DNA of 64,000 nucleotides from Metallyticus violacea (taxonomy: Eukaryota > Arthropoda > Insecta > Mantodea > Metallyticidae), in NCBI GenBank assembly GCA_030762175.1, contig CM060842.1:70297501-70361500 (forward strand), in the 5' to 3' direction. Below, piece by piece: positions 24,365-36,274 of the stretch. The translations under genes and the position numbers were made by a program. Every line of letters begins with the position of its first letter. Positions within the stretch are counted from its first letter, which is position 1. The notes beneath the pieces were generated by a model. That model saw nothing but the letters and a program-made list of their open reading frames with translations, was not told the origin of the DNA and ran no database searches.

Positions 24365-24749
24365 CAGACTTGATATCTACATGATTCAAGGCCATAGTTT
24401 TTCAAGGAGATTGTATTTATAAGTATCACTATACAGAGGAACAATCCATTTCCTTTGAAACTGAAATAAAATAAATCTTGAAAGAGCAAAAAATGTGTTG
24501 TATTACTTATTTGCTTATTCAATACCACTTGTAGAGTCTTATAGTCTGAATGTTACTGATTAATTTGGAATCCTGACACAGTTCATTTTTCTACCTTACA
24601 CATATTTTTCATGGTTATCTGAAAATTTTGTATTTTGTAGTTGCTGTATTTATTATTTATATTATATTTTATTAGACCTTGTACCTGTTTTCCTGTTTTA
24701 AGAGGTATGTCTCCTTTGTTTAGCCCTCATGCTTTATTTTCATGCTGAG

Positions 24750-26015
24750 GGCTGAAGCATGAAAATAAAAATGATATTGAAATCAATCGATTATTTCAAG
24801 AAAAAAAAATTACAAGTTAATGTAAATATCCAATATTTATTAGAGAAAAGCAATATGTTTCCAAAATTTGAAAGTTCAATAGATTTAAACAACAAAATTA
24901 AAAACTGTAAATTATCCACAGATGTCATGCTAGGTTTCACTGGATGCAATAGCCTTATTTTTCAGTATCCCCAAAGAAATTCTTATATGGTTTTTAAAAG
25001 AGTGGTTACAAATAGGTGGATTAAAAGCTGAAGAAATATATTATTACATAAAATTAATACAATTATGCATTGAAGAAACACAATTTAGCTTCAATAAAAA
25101 ACATTTCCAACAAAAAAGTAGGCCAAACTGTGAGTAATCCACTTTCCCCTTATTGGTAAATTTGTTTATGAGTCATATTGAGATGCACATGACAAAATCT
25201 TTCTCTTGGATGTATAAATGATGGTGCCATTATGTGGATGAATTTTTTTGCATAATAAAAATGTGCAGATAGAAGATGCAGATTATTAAATTTATAGGAA
25301 AAATCACCAAATTCCACTGTAGAGATACAAACATCAGACAACTACTTACCATTTAAAAAGAATTAGAAACACCAAAGACTAGAGTTTGGAATTCACAGAA
25401 AACTTGTGCTTACAGAAAATTACATAAAAAAGGATAGCTTCAACACTAGATCACACCCATGCAGGTTTTCATGGCCTAACACACAGATTGGTTAATATAC
25501 TGCTCAACAAATAGAAGTACCAAAAATAATAAAAACACATTATCAAGATTTCCATAAACAATGGTTTCAAAAAAGAATTAATAGACAAATTAATAAAAAA
25601 AATACCAAAGACAGACATAAAAGATATAAGCACTTTGGAAAAAGAGAAAGATGGAGAAAAAGAAGTTCAAAAACTTAGCATATCAACCTATGGCATATAA
25701 TAAATTCAGAAAAATATTCAATTAATGAGCATTGTCCTAGCTTCCCAAAACAAATTTGGTCTTAGTAAGTTGTTATAAACATCACAAAAAAGAAAATTGA
25801 AACAAGCAATAGATCAGGAATATATAAAATAAATTGCAAAAAATGTAACCAAGTATATATTGACTGAACAAAATGAAATCTAGGCATAAGGACAAATAAA
25901 CATTTCAGAAACATCACTTACAAGGAAAGAGAAAAATCTGCAGAACTGCAAACTTTTGGAGAAGAAACCATGAAATATATATAGAAACAAAATTAAATAA
26001 ATCATACTTACAAAG
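24750..26015 (+). mobile_element. Penelope-like element: RT and GIY-YIG remnant
   Basis: ORF 24759-25031 gives an RT palm start, CKLSTDVMLGFTG (FDV equivalent) and later ETQFSFNKKHFQ. Beyond it frames shift: NPLSPLLVNLFMSHIEMH, HYVDEFFCIIK (YVDD changed to YVDE), then LEFGIHRK. At 25760-26000 come FPKQIWS, INCKKCNQVYID, GIRTNKHFRNI and ANFWRRNHEI, the endonuclease. Stops and frameshifts make it inactive. Confidence 0.75.
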
Positions 26016-26039
26016 CTATAGACAATGAAGTGGCAATAG

Positions 26040-27003
26040 TATAATGTAACACTAGTGTATTCAACATTTCATGCTAATTCCACTTACTACATAAAACTAG
26101 GACATGTTTCAGAAGCACTCTCTTTCATCATCAGCTGTTGACCAACTATGCTACTCGAATTGATGGTGGATCCCGTGATGCTCCTATGGCGATGTTTGAT
26201 GGTTCTAGTAGGAACTTAGCTGAGTTCATTCATAGGAGGAAAATCAAAATTCATTAAGTATTTTCTTATTTTTTAAGATGAAAATCTTTCCCAAGTGGAT
26301 AGCTCGATTGTGTTGTGAAGTTGTTTCATCAGCTCAACCTTTGATTTAATTTCATAATTTTTGGACCACAAGTGAGCTCATAAGCTGATTAATCAAATAT
26401 TCCTAAAGTGTTCTTTTCTCCGAATTTCCAAATTTCTCTTCATTTTTTCTGATGTATCTCTGATCACAATCTGCATATTTGATTTCATCAATTCCTGATT
26501 TCTGTTCTGTTGGTATGGTGTCTTTTACTGTGCAATCTAATAAATTCTTGACATTATATTGTTCTTTGGAGCAAACATTATGCCATGTTCTTTGAAAATC
26601 TTCTTAAATTTGCTGTGGTAATTCAGAAGATATGTAAAACCTTTGAATTTGTATCTTTCCTTGATGTTCTTCCATGTGGAAACTTCTATCGATTTTTGTC
26701 TTTTAAATTTATTGATAATTTTTATTACTGTGTCTTTGTTGAAACCATTGGCTATTGCTGTCTTAATCTGTTGGTATTCCATTATGTACTCTGTTTCTAT
26801 GAGTGGGATATTAATTATTCTGTGTGCCAAACTGTAAAACACTGCATATTTGTGTGGAATGGGATTAAAATGATTATTTTTTGTGTAATTTTCTGTGTGT
26901 GTCTCTCTTCTATGAATTCCAAAGTTCAGTCTATCTCCATTTCTTATAATTTTTAAATCTAGGAATGGGAGCCAACCATTCAAAAGTTTCACATACCATC
27001 TAA
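26040..27003 (-). mobile_element. Penelope-like element copy, inverted
   Basis: ORF 26537-26992 (-) reads WLPFLDLKIIRNGDRLNFGI, then HKYAVFYSLAHRIINIPL, VIKIINKFKRQKSIE and YHSKFKKIFKEHGIMFAPKN: the end of the PLE reverse transcriptase and the linker. Downstream on - (26160-26530) comes a broken GIY-YIG part with NLLDCTVKDT-like, NQICRL and KFGEKNTLG in shifted frames. The hammerhead-like 3' end is at 26090-26142. It meets the next copy head to head at about 27003. Confidence 0.8.
26090..26142 (-). ncRNA. Hammerhead-like ribozyme, ACAUGU palindrome
   Basis: On the - strand: CUGAUGA (26134 to 26128), U, a stem II with two mismatches, GAAA (26110 to 26107), palindrome ACAUGU, C at 26101, then CUAGUUUUAUG. 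All conserved core bases are present. AG/CU starts stem I. Confidence 0.65.
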
Positions 27004-27590
27004 CTTACCACAACAAATTTAAGAAGATATTCAAGGAACATGGCATAATATTGGCCCCAAAGAGCAAATGTAATATCAAGAATTTATTAGGTTGCACAGT
27101 AAAAGAACCATACCAACAGAACAGAAATCCGGAATTGATGAAATCAAATATGCAGATTGTGATCAGAGATACATCAGAAAAAATGAAGAGAAATTTGGAA
27201 ATTCGGAGAAAAGAACACTTTAGGAGCATTCATTTTAAGCAGGTTGATAAATCATCAAAAGCAGCTCACTTTTGGACCAAAAATCATGAAATTCAACCAG
27301 AGGCTAAGCTGATGAAACAGCTTCACAACCCAATGGAGCTATCCTCTTGGGAAAAGATTTTCTTCTAAAAAAATAAGAAAAACCTAATGAATTTTGATTT
27401 TCCTCCTATGGATGAACTGAGCAAGTACCTACTAGAACTATCAGACACTGCTACCAATTCCAGTAGCAGCAGTCGGTCAACACCTGATGATGAGAGCAAG
27501 TGCTTCCGAAACATGTCCTATTGTTATGTAAGCAAGTGGAGTTGGTGTGAACATGTTGAATACATTAGTGTAGGATAGAAACCATATTGT
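27004..27590 (+). mobile_element. Penelope-like element 3' end, head to head with previous copy
   Basis: Begins TTNLRRYSRN / FKKIFKEHGI in frame, matching the linker of the inverted copy, then CNIKNLLGCTVKEPYQQ, a damaged GIY-YIG segment, RNLEIRRKEHFRSIHF, AAHFWTKNHEIQ and LSSWEKIFF (27051-27368), then NLMNFDFPPMDELSKYL. The YIG-equivalent is disrupted. It ends with the hammerhead-like motif at 27475. Confidence 0.8.
27475..27540 (+). ncRNA. Hammerhead-like ribozyme, ACAUGU palindrome
   Basis: CUGAUGA (27484-27490), U, stem II GAGAGC/GCUUCC (one mismatch) around AAGU, GAAA (27508-27511), palindrome ACAUGU, C (27517), then CUAUUGUUAUG. Stem I shows UCAACA against UAUUGU with mismatches. The block AAGCAAGTGGA follows. 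All catalytic core bases are present. Confidence 0.68.
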
Positions 27591-28759
27591 TAAAATCAGC
27601 AAGAAAGAAAATATTTTTATACTTAAAAACAAACAGCATGTGGTGAATGTCATTCCACTTGAGGATAACCTCAAGTTATCCTCAACAGAATAATCAGAAT
27701 ATTCATCAAACCATGAGAGGGAAAGGAAAGCAGCAACAACAGGAAAAAGAAACTGAGGAAGAATGCAAATTCATTCAGAACATGTCCAGAATATAAAAAT
27801 TTGGTGAAGTTCCAGTGTCAAAAATCCAGCAAATATAATTCACATAAAAATTCACATTAAAAATTTTCTTAAACAACAAACTGATTTTGAAACACTGTTT
27901 AAAATTAAAGTAAGTAGGCTTTAAATAAATAAAAGAGAATTATAATAGTGAATTTGCTGTAAGAAAATAAAATTACTGGCATTTGCATATCAGTTTTATC
28001 TGCTAAGCTCAAATTATAAAGTAAATGGCATGGTAATATGGCACACAATTTAGCACTCTCACATTAGGCTCATTTTGTGACTTGGATGTCAAAATCATTG
28101 TCTAATAAAAGATAAACTAATAATCAATCAGAAATAAAATTAACTGTCAAGTTAACTTGCTGTTAGCTTTGTGTTATCATATCCTATAAAATATTAATGT
28201 TAATGCATTAAGAAAACGTAAAGATGTGTAAGAATATCATTTAAAATTTAATAAAGTTATTAATTATTGTCACTACCAGAATGGATTATGTAGTTTCAAG
28301 GATCTGAAAAAAAATAATTATCCTCATTTGCTATCAATTTAGAACTCTGCAGTTCTAAATTGATAGTCTGCACTTTGTATGAAGGAGAATTTTGGAAATT
28401 GTATGTCTCAGATCTTAACTGCTGATTGACATTTTTAACTTTTTCATGGATCAATAGGTACCTATTAATATTACAGCTCTTGAGACAATTCACAGTGCTC
28501 TTTTCCTAAATACGATCACATAAAATATTTGGTCCTTCAAAGTTTTCTCATTTTCCTCTGGTCTGCTTTGAAACTCAAAACTCTGTATTGTTTTTGTCAT
28601 TTTTTTTATTTACCTTATTTGTTTGTTTGTTTATTTTTGCTACCTTACTAATGACTGTTAGAACTGGCATTCACTATCATGCTCTGGAAATGGAAAGTGT
28701 CATGAATGTAATTAATCATGATTGTTATAGACTTTGTTTTCATAAAAAAATATTTTCAG
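27591..28759. other. Intronic stretch, nothing recognised
   Basis: AT-rich, no supported feature before the BBS7 exon at 28760. A local hairpin (caatttagaactctgcag / ctgcagttctaaattg) lies at 28336-28364. Confidence 0.5.
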
Positions 28760-28877
28760 GATGGAAATAGATGAAATTGAACTAAAAGTAAATAAAGAAA
28801 GAGAAAAATACCAGGCAACAACACAGGACAAAGCTGATGGTGTGTCAGCTATACCATTTGTTGCAATAAATGACAAG
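28760..28877 (+). CDS. BBS7: BBS7 coding exon: coiled coil
   Basis: A 118-nt exon after ttttcag, ending at a gtatga donor, phase 2 in and phase 0 out. It encodes RMEIDEIELKVNKEREKYQ, a heptad-like charged helix, then a linker ending AIPFVAINDK. This matches LRNELE-LQ-KV--ERE-YQ and the -GINDKF linker of the family. An in-frame ATG at 28761 is internal. Confidence 0.93.
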
Positions 28878-29603
28878 GTATGACGATTCTTGATAAACAA
28901 ATTTCTATAGTTCGTACAGGTATTCTACAAATGATCACCATATACAATATAATAGCTCAGTGATCTTTATGCTTATAGGAAGTAAAAGAGTAAGCCTATT
29001 GGGTCTTCCTTTTGTTATTCCCTGCATATGAACTGTATCAGAAGCTGGCAGATCACAACTGCATGTACAGACAATCAAGGATGCCTATTTGCCACTGATA
29101 AGGTTGGTTAGTGCATGTTTAGGTTAGGAACATGAAAAGTTATTATGCTATTGTGTTTTATTTGTGTTTGCCATGGTTGAAATATTTAATACAGAATAAT
29201 GCATTTTCACTTTCTGTAACTTTTAAGAAGTGAATCAACTGCTCACTCTGGTGCAGAATTTCAAAATAAGTTTCCCTGGAATTCATCCACCTTACATATC
29301 TACAGATCATAAAATAGTGTTTAATTCAAAACAAAAGGATCAGTGTTGGATAAGAAAATAAGATGCAGATGTCATGTGCTAACAGAGGAAAAACTGGATG
29401 ATATCACTGCTTGATTAGAAAAATCACCACAAAACTGTCTTGCATAGTTAGCAAAACAAGCTGGGTTTCAGCTATACATCAGCACATTCTGTTACAAAAT
29501 TTCTAACATTTAATCCCAACAAGGTTACTGAAGCGCATTCCTCACAGCCCACTGATACGGAAATGAAAAATTTATCTTTAGTGAAAAAGATATGCACATT
29601 TTC
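28878..29603. other. Intronic stretch, nothing recognised
   Basis: AT-rich, no supported feature between the BBS7 donor and the SINE. Confidence 0.5.
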
Positions 29604-29615
29604 AGTACTTTCCTG

Positions 29616-29910
29616 TCGGTCCTGGTGGAGCAGTGGTTACCATACTTGCCTTCTCCCCAAGAACGCGGGCTCGAACCCGGCCAGGACCGATGGATTTTTT
29701 CGGGCGTATAAATCCTAAGTATGGCTTCCTTCGGAAGGGAAGTAAAGCCGTGGGTCCTGTGTCGTACATTTATGGCATGAAAAAGAACCTCAAGCCTGAA
29801 AGAGAGGCCTCTGAGCAAAATTTGTCGGCCATTTCACGCCCTGAGTTGAATGGGACGCTGATGACCTGAGATGTTAAAGAGCGTCCTTAAATAAATCAAT
29901 AAAAAAAAAA
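29616..29910 (+). repeat. tRNA-derived SINE, family A, full length
   Basis: Box A-like ggagcagtggttacc and box B gctcgaacccgg, body and poly(A) as at 18501-18802. Flanked by agtactttcctg at 29604-29615 and 29911-29922, a perfect 12-bp target duplication. It lies 170 bases upstream of a BBS7 exon, the copy closest to coding sequence. Confidence 0.95.
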
Positions 29911-30079
29911 AGTACTTTCCTGACTGTGTGGCAGGCTAGGTGTGAGCTGCTGTGCTGTGTGCTCCTGGCTGCCAGCCCAGTCCACATACAGGAAGAAACA
30001 AAATGAAGATCCAATATTAATGCATATTAGGGGAGATCCATGCCTTAAGTTGCAAATTATAAGTTTTTCTTTGTTACAG

Positions 30080-30232
30080 TTGACATTAAACAAAGAAGAT
30101 GCATCATATTCTCTAACACTGGAGGTACAGACAGCTATAGATAATGTTCTTATTCAAAGTGATGTACCCATTGACATATTGGATGTTGAGAAAAATTCAG
30201 CTGTTGTGAGCTTCAGTGCATGTGAACCTGGT
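30080..30232 (+). CDS. BBS7: BBS7 coding exon: GAE (Ig-like) domain
   Basis: A 153-nt exon, 51 whole codons, phase 0 at both ends. The acceptor is ttgttacag; of two possible donors, gtaagt after 30232 keeps the frame. It encodes [20 protein letters not shown] and then [20 protein letters not shown], nearly identical to vertebrate BBS7 and the most conserved segment here. It is the first part of the GAE-like domain. Confidence 0.95.
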
Positions 30233-30439
30233 GTAAGTATTTTATCTTGCTCAGGTTGAATAATATTTTTATATAGGGTCTTAATCTCTCTGGTTAACTA
30301 GACAAGCATACCATGAATTGTTTCTGATTAACTAGCAAAATTAAGAGCATCTGTATAGCAAGGGCAAGGATTCGTGAAACATGTACTGCATACAAACAAG
30401 TAAGTGGAACCAATAAGAGTGTTTAGTTAGACTCAATCA

Positions 30440-31335
30440 TACATTGATCTTAATTATATACTTCTTTGTTATTCCTGAATCCTTTAAGGTATAATTCCCA
30501 TGTTCAATCTATGCATACACCTCCCATCTTACTTTATCACACCTATCTACATACTTTTCCCTATCCCAATCTTCTTTATTATCACATACAATCTGAAGGA
30601 ACTTTCATTCTGAAAACTTGACCATATCTCTAGTCTATATTTCTATCTCCCTCCTTACTTTACACCAAAACCTTATGAAATCATTTTCTCTCCTCTCCCA
30701 TACATTCTCCATACCAATCTTTTCTAATGTTTTTTTTTTTTTTTCAATTGTTTCTCCCAGTTATCATTCTTTGATAATTCATACAAATTCTTATTATATT
30801 ATCCTCTTTTAGATACAAATACCTATACCAATATTTCAAAATTTCTTTCCACTACCATTCTTTTCTTCCTGTTCTGCCTAATTATGCCAATGCTGCTGCT
30901 CTGGTAAACTTAATAACTCTTTACAAAATGTCCTATGAATTACCTTAATTCTTTCTACAACCTTAGAGAGTTCCCATATTTCTACTGCATGCAACATTTT
31001 TGCTTCCACCATGACTTCATATAATCTTTCTAACCAATTTACTAATTTACATACATTCTTACTCCTTTCATTGCCATTATCCCTTTAGCTATCATTTTTC
31101 CTTGTGATTCCCAATCTCCATTACTATTTAATCTCAATCCCAAATAATCAAATTCCTTCATTATCTTCAGTTGTTCTCCATATAAATACCACTTTTTATC
31201 CTTTCTTAATCTACTTCCTTTTTAAAAAACAATTATTTTGGATTTCATAGCATTTATTCTTATGCCCATCTCCCTACTGAATTTACTAACTTCATCGATT
31301 GCCTTTTGTAATCCCACAACTGTATAGCAACTATC
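30440..31335 (-). mobile_element. LINE RT thumb and C-terminal part, family Z
   Basis: Minus-strand translation: MGIRINAMKSKIIVF, LYGEQLKIMKEFDYLGLRLN, LERLYEVMVEAKMLHAVEIW, then RTFCKELLSLPEQ and YQYRYLYLKE-like. The order matches 16840-17700 (FCKEVLGLP, KYWY). Frameshifts present. It abuts a PLE fragment at about 31335. Confidence 0.75.
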
Positions 31336-31339
31336 ATTA

Positions 31340-32255
31340 AATTATCTGCTTAAAGTGATTGTGGTATAGAAGCACAGTTATCATATGAAGCAATGTTATG
31401 TTCTCTTGATAATTTGGGGCTGTTGAATGAATGATATGTCATAATTAGTGCACAGGTTTTGCATTTAGGGCATTGGCAAGGATTTGAGCCTGCAACTGGA
31501 TGGAATAATTTGGATGGAGACAGGTTGTGAAAAAATATAGTTTTAAGGTAAAAGTAAAGCATGGTAAACATTTGGAAAAAAATCATTTAAAGATGAAAGC
31601 ATTAATAAAGTATCATTATATTCCTTCAAAATAGGTTTGATGTTTTCAATTTCAGGGAAATAAATAGTAACAAGGTTAATGAATTTCTTATTGGAAGTTT
31701 TTGGTTTACATTGAAATTTTTTGCGCACTTGGATGATAGGGGATTTTAAAGAGAAAAAGCATATTTTTAATCTTGGAACTTTTGAACTAGGTTTTTAATG
31801 TAGGTATCAAAAGATGAAAAGTTGTTAAAAGAATGTGGATATGGATTGAAAGAGAAAAAGGAATAAATCTTTAGGTATGCAGGGAATGAGAGTTATGAAA
31901 TGAGAATTCTGTTATAAATTAATGAGTTTAATTTGTACAGATGTAAGAAACGAGCCATTACTTAAAGAGATATCAATATCTAGGAATGCAGCAGCACTGG
32001 GAGACACGAAAAAGTGAACTTAACTAAAAATTTGGAGTTCAGATTGGTAAGGTATTGATAGAGAGATTCTGAAATAAAGCAAGAAGATATCAATATATCT
32101 CAACTATAATAATGGTGTGAGAGGTTTTGATGTAAGGAATTCCTCCTCTAAGTGAGCCATAAAATGATTGGCATAAGAAGGTGCTGGTGCTCACTGTAAT
32201 GATTTTAATTTTTAGATAATATTATCAAAACTAAACATATTATGAATAAGAACCA
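31340..32255 (-). mobile_element. PLE remnant of a second lineage
   Basis: On - : LTSKPLTPLL, RVSQCC/AFLDIDISLSNGSFLTS, IHIHILLTTFHLLIPT, FQCKPKTSNKKFINLVTIYF, then PIKLFHPVAGSNPCQCPKCKT with CALI. A FLDI-ISLSNG-L-T block and a P-C--PKCKTC motif occur in other endonuclease-bearing PLEs with CX2C before GIY-YIG. The sequence is clearly unlike the other PLEs here. RT catalytic parts are absent or unreadable. Frames shift often. Confidence 0.55.
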
Positions 32256-32269
32256 GATAAGCTAAATGA

Positions 32270-32830
32270 CAAATGAAATTCATGGATGGGTTATATTTAT
32301 ATTTAAATTGATCATTCTTATCCATTTCTCTCTAACGTTGCCCAAATTGTTCCCTATCATTTTTATATCCTTATCTCCTTTAATTAATATTTCCCCATCT
32401 AAATTCTTCCATTTTTATTGCCAAGCCTGTTCTCTGTATAGCTTTATTTGCTTACAGTATAATAAACAATGAAAATCCATATTGGTTTCTCCACACATTG
32501 AACATTTTTCTACCACTTTATTATACCATAAACTTTTTAAATTCATAACTACAGTTCTAGCCAATGAAAAAATATAGTGTGTCTTCAGGAGATGAAGTTT
32601 TGCCCTAGGACTCATTTGTCCTCTGTAGTTTCTTTCCAGTTCTTTTCGATATTGGACCAAAAGATGGTATTCCTGCTCACAGGCTGCTGCAGTTACTGTT
32701 TCTTTTCTTGATCTTAAATTTTCTATTTGTTCAATCTACCAACCTCCATCTTGTATCATCTCAAGGATGGATATTGAACACCTTCTCTTCCAGCTACCAT
32801 TACATTTTCTGTTGCTTGGAGATTTAAAAG
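32270..32830 (-). mobile_element. LINE C-terminal zinc knuckle, family Z
   Basis: ORF 32415-32660 (-) contains YRKELERNYRGQMSPRAKL, then VEKCSMCGETNMDFHCLLYC, a CX2CX~7HX4C knuckle. Beyond the stop come GNNLGNVREKWIRMINL. It corresponds to 17740-17935 of the + strand copy. It is likely part of the same insertion as 30440-31335, split by the PLE fragment. Confidence 0.7.
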
Positions 32831-32869
32831 TGTACCATCCCCTTTAAGGCTCTTCAAGAGATTGCCTGA

Positions 32870-33404
32870 GAGGCACCATGGTTGCAGACATTTTGGACTG
32901 TTACAATCTGTCTGTTTTCAATACCGGTGAGCCACTGGTGTGCATCTGATTCTACTAAAAGCTTTTCTCTTCTGGATGGATCTCTCTGTTCTGCTTCTCT
33001 CTATTCATATTACATGAACGTCATCTCTGATAATTACTTCAGTGATCATTTTCCATGTGAATTGCATCTATTATCTTCCCACATACTTCTACAGCATGCA
33101 CCGAAGTGGCTTCTCCATAAAACAGATTGGAGTTTTTCACTCTCTTGCTGTATTCTTCAATGTTAATTATGAATCCATCAATGCCATAGTTGAGCACTTT
33201 ATGAGCGTTATCCTTCCCGCTGCAGAACAAGCTATTCCCCGTTCTTCTTAATCTAAACATCTTCCGGTTTCTTGGTGAACTTATGAATGTCGAGATGTGG
33301 TGCATGTACGTAGAAGAGGTCTCAGATTATTTCGTCGCCCACCTTCCCAGGGGAGTATTATACGCAATAAATAGCTGAGCGCCAAATACCGTAATGTATT
33401 CAAA

Positions 33405-33435
<31 letters not shown>

Positions 33436-35760
33436 TCATGGAGAAATTTCGTTTCTTCTTTCAAGGATATTACTGACACTAGGGAGAATATTCGCATACA
33501 TATCAAGCTCAGAAACATCTTTTTCTGCATTACGTACTCTTAAGTCACAAGTAGAATCTTGAAGCTTCTCTTATCTCTGCGACAATCGATCTAGGTATAG
33601 ACAGTCACTTTAAACACCAAAGAAAACATAATTTATTAGTGAATTTACAAATTATTTCTAGGGATTTTTTTAACCTGCAAATGCTATAGGGATAAATTTA
33701 ACTTGATAATCTTGTCTGACCATTTTCTTAAATCTATAAAAGTAACCTAACGCTACATTTATTTCTCGAGAGTCAGAGCATGCGCTTTCTTGTTTCGCGT
33801 CTCTATGTTCCCGGACCGGACGGTATTCACATGACCATGTTGCAACAGCTCTTCACCAGCTGTTCATCGATCTGGAGGGACGACACATTTCCGTCAGCTT
33901 CGCGCGTAACTGTCATTCCCATTCATTCCTAAGCCTGGAAAGACCGCCATTTTCCTTCCAGCTACCGCCTTGTTTTCCCTCACCAGTTGAGTAAAGCGCA
34001 TGACTAACGGGCGCTTGTATGGTGGCTCGAGACTCAGAACTTTCTAACGAACGTCCATTGTGATTCTCGCCGGCCCCCATCTTCTGTCGATCATTTGACC
34101 CATATTCTGGACGGATATCTGAGAAAGTGTCAGCCTGTTGCCATATTCTTTGACATTGATAAAACTAATGATAACTGTTGGAGATGCGATTTCCTTCGTT
34201 CTCTTCACGATTGGAGAACTTGTGGTCGGCTCTTTACATTTATCCAGCAGTTCATCTAAGATGGGGTTCATTTTTTATTTAGGAAAAAGTGCCTCAAGGT
34301 CGGTACAGAGCGTCATGCTATTTGCAATTATTGTCAGTCCTATCATGGAGTGTATATTGCCAAAAATTTCGTTGTCTTTGTTTGTCGACGATTTTACTGT
34401 CTTCTTTTCTTCTTAGCGTACCTGTCTCTTGGAACGTTGTCTCCAAAGTTGTTTCGACTGTCTGTCCCTTGGAGTGTAAATAATGGCTAACGCTTTTCTG
34501 CTGAGAATATGCATGACTTTCAGGCACCGGACTTAGTCTTGGTGCAGATACTATACCATTGTAAGAGACAAATACATGAGCTTCCTATATGATAAGAAAT
34601 AGCGCAAATAAAAGCACGCATTTAGTGTGGTACTTCTTGGGAGCTAATAGAATGTTACTTTTAGGCTTATATTGCTCTCTGATTAGGTCTAAGCTCTGCC
34701 CACCCATCCATTTTGCGACGGCTACTGTTAACTATATGTGTATGCTTGCTCTTGGAAATTTTCAGCTAGACTCGTTATTGACCTCTCCGCGGAATCTGCG
34801 AACCTCCGTTATCATTACACCGCGGTGTACTTTGTTGTTATGCCGGCAAATCACATGCTCAGCCTAATCACCGGACATGTACGCATATTTTTAATTGCGT
34901 TCTTCATAACCAATATCTCTAAAGCCACTTGACTTTCGCTTTAAGACGCTTCTTCGGAAACTGAATCTTGAGATGTCTGCCGCATTTACCATAAGAGAAA
35001 CACATTTCCTCCCTGGCACACACTGGAACCCAAGTTCATCTTGGGCTCACATCCTTTTTGAAGTGCAGACTGCCACCAGCATTCTTCCACAAAACTTTAT
35101 GGAGTTCTTGTCCTTGCTGCAGAACAGAGTATGTACAAGTATTTACACTGATTAAAGACAAAATGGATGTAGTGAGTTCTGGATGGCCATAGTTTTACAT
35201 ATGCTGTAATCACGGCTACTTATATGTTTACTGCTGAGCTTTATGCCATATATAGAATTCTTTTACAAGTTAAAGTCCCAGCGCTTGGCTAGTGTGTGAT
35301 TTTTTTTTTTCTGGCTCACTCAGTGCTTTGCAAAGCCATCATGTTCTGTACAATCACTATCATATTATACAGAATATACAGGACATAATTTATTTACTTG
35401 CTGTTTCAGGCATTAGTGTATTGTTTGCATGGGCTCCTGGTTATGTCAGTGTGGCAGGTAATGAGACTGCTGATACAATTCCTAAATCTTCTGTTTTAGC
35501 TCATCATTTTATTCCTAATGTTCCCATAACTATAGCCATGTACTTTGGAAGGTCACGCCCTCATGCTGGTGTGAAACTGGTCTACTCTTCTGGGAAATAA
35601 ACCTCGGAACTCAAGCCTCTCTCTTTTAGCTGGCAAATGTATTTAATCTTGCATAAATCTTTCGGAAGAAGTAGTGGTGGCTCATTTGCACATTGGCCAT
35701 TGTTCTTTTAATCACAGTCACTTGTTTAAGGGTGATTTTCCCCTAACTTGCCCACATTAT
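32870..35760 (+). mobile_element. Jockey-like LINE: endonuclease, RT, RNase H remnant
   Basis: In order on +: an apurinic-type endonuclease end (SDNYFSDHFPCELHLL near 33027-33075), then LPAAEQAIPRSS; poly(A) 33411-33435; KSWRNFVSSFKDIT; RT parts PVAIFFDIDKTNDNCWRC (34136-34190; FDIDKAYD motif), FVVFVCRRFYC/SLCLFVDDFTVFFSS (34370-34416, VDD catalytic motif) and RLSVPWSVNNG; then an RNase H region with AELYAIYRILLQVKVPAL and APGYVSVAGNETADTI (35428-35475). The tail reads VVAHLHIGHCSFNHSHLFKG. Many frameshifts. Locally much less AT-rich than the neighbours. Confidence 0.8.
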
Positions 35761-36274
35761 ATTATTGACCTTATCGTTTGACGTATTTTGAGTAATTGTT
35801 GTTTTTTAGCTTTACTTTCTATCTAATTATTTTTATCAAAACATTTTACAGGCATATTAGCAGATGACTCTGCAATCATAGAGCATATTTTTAATTTTAT
35901 GTGGCACTACAAATGTGAGAATTAATTTAACATTTGACCTGTTCATAGAATAGTTTTCTTATTTATTCACATGACTTGTAAGATTTTATTGTTCTAAGTT
36001 AGTTTTTCCACTCTCTCCCCTCCATGTTCTTAAATTTTTACTTAAACTTTTTCCATTTGGTTTCAACTTAGAGTAATGTTACAAGCTAATCCTTTTATGG
36101 GTTTAAGCTTTATTTTTGAAGATGCATTTTTCAGTTGTGAAATGCATTTTGATTTTTCCCATGCGCTGATTTTGTGAGGGTATTAATGATCATTGTAGTT
36201 CTCCACCCTTAAACTTCACCGCCACCGCCACCATCATTTTGCCTTTGAAATAGGAAAAAACATTAAATCAAGAT

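Noticed and set aside
26585..26956. 123-codon plus-strand cysteine-rich ORF
   Set aside because: It is the antisense of the PLE RT end and linker.
30365..30460. A further hammerhead at 30376 (GAAACATGTA plus the downstream block)
   Set aside because: The 3' half matches the 57540 family, but the CUGANGA half and stem II are missing. It is only a fragment.
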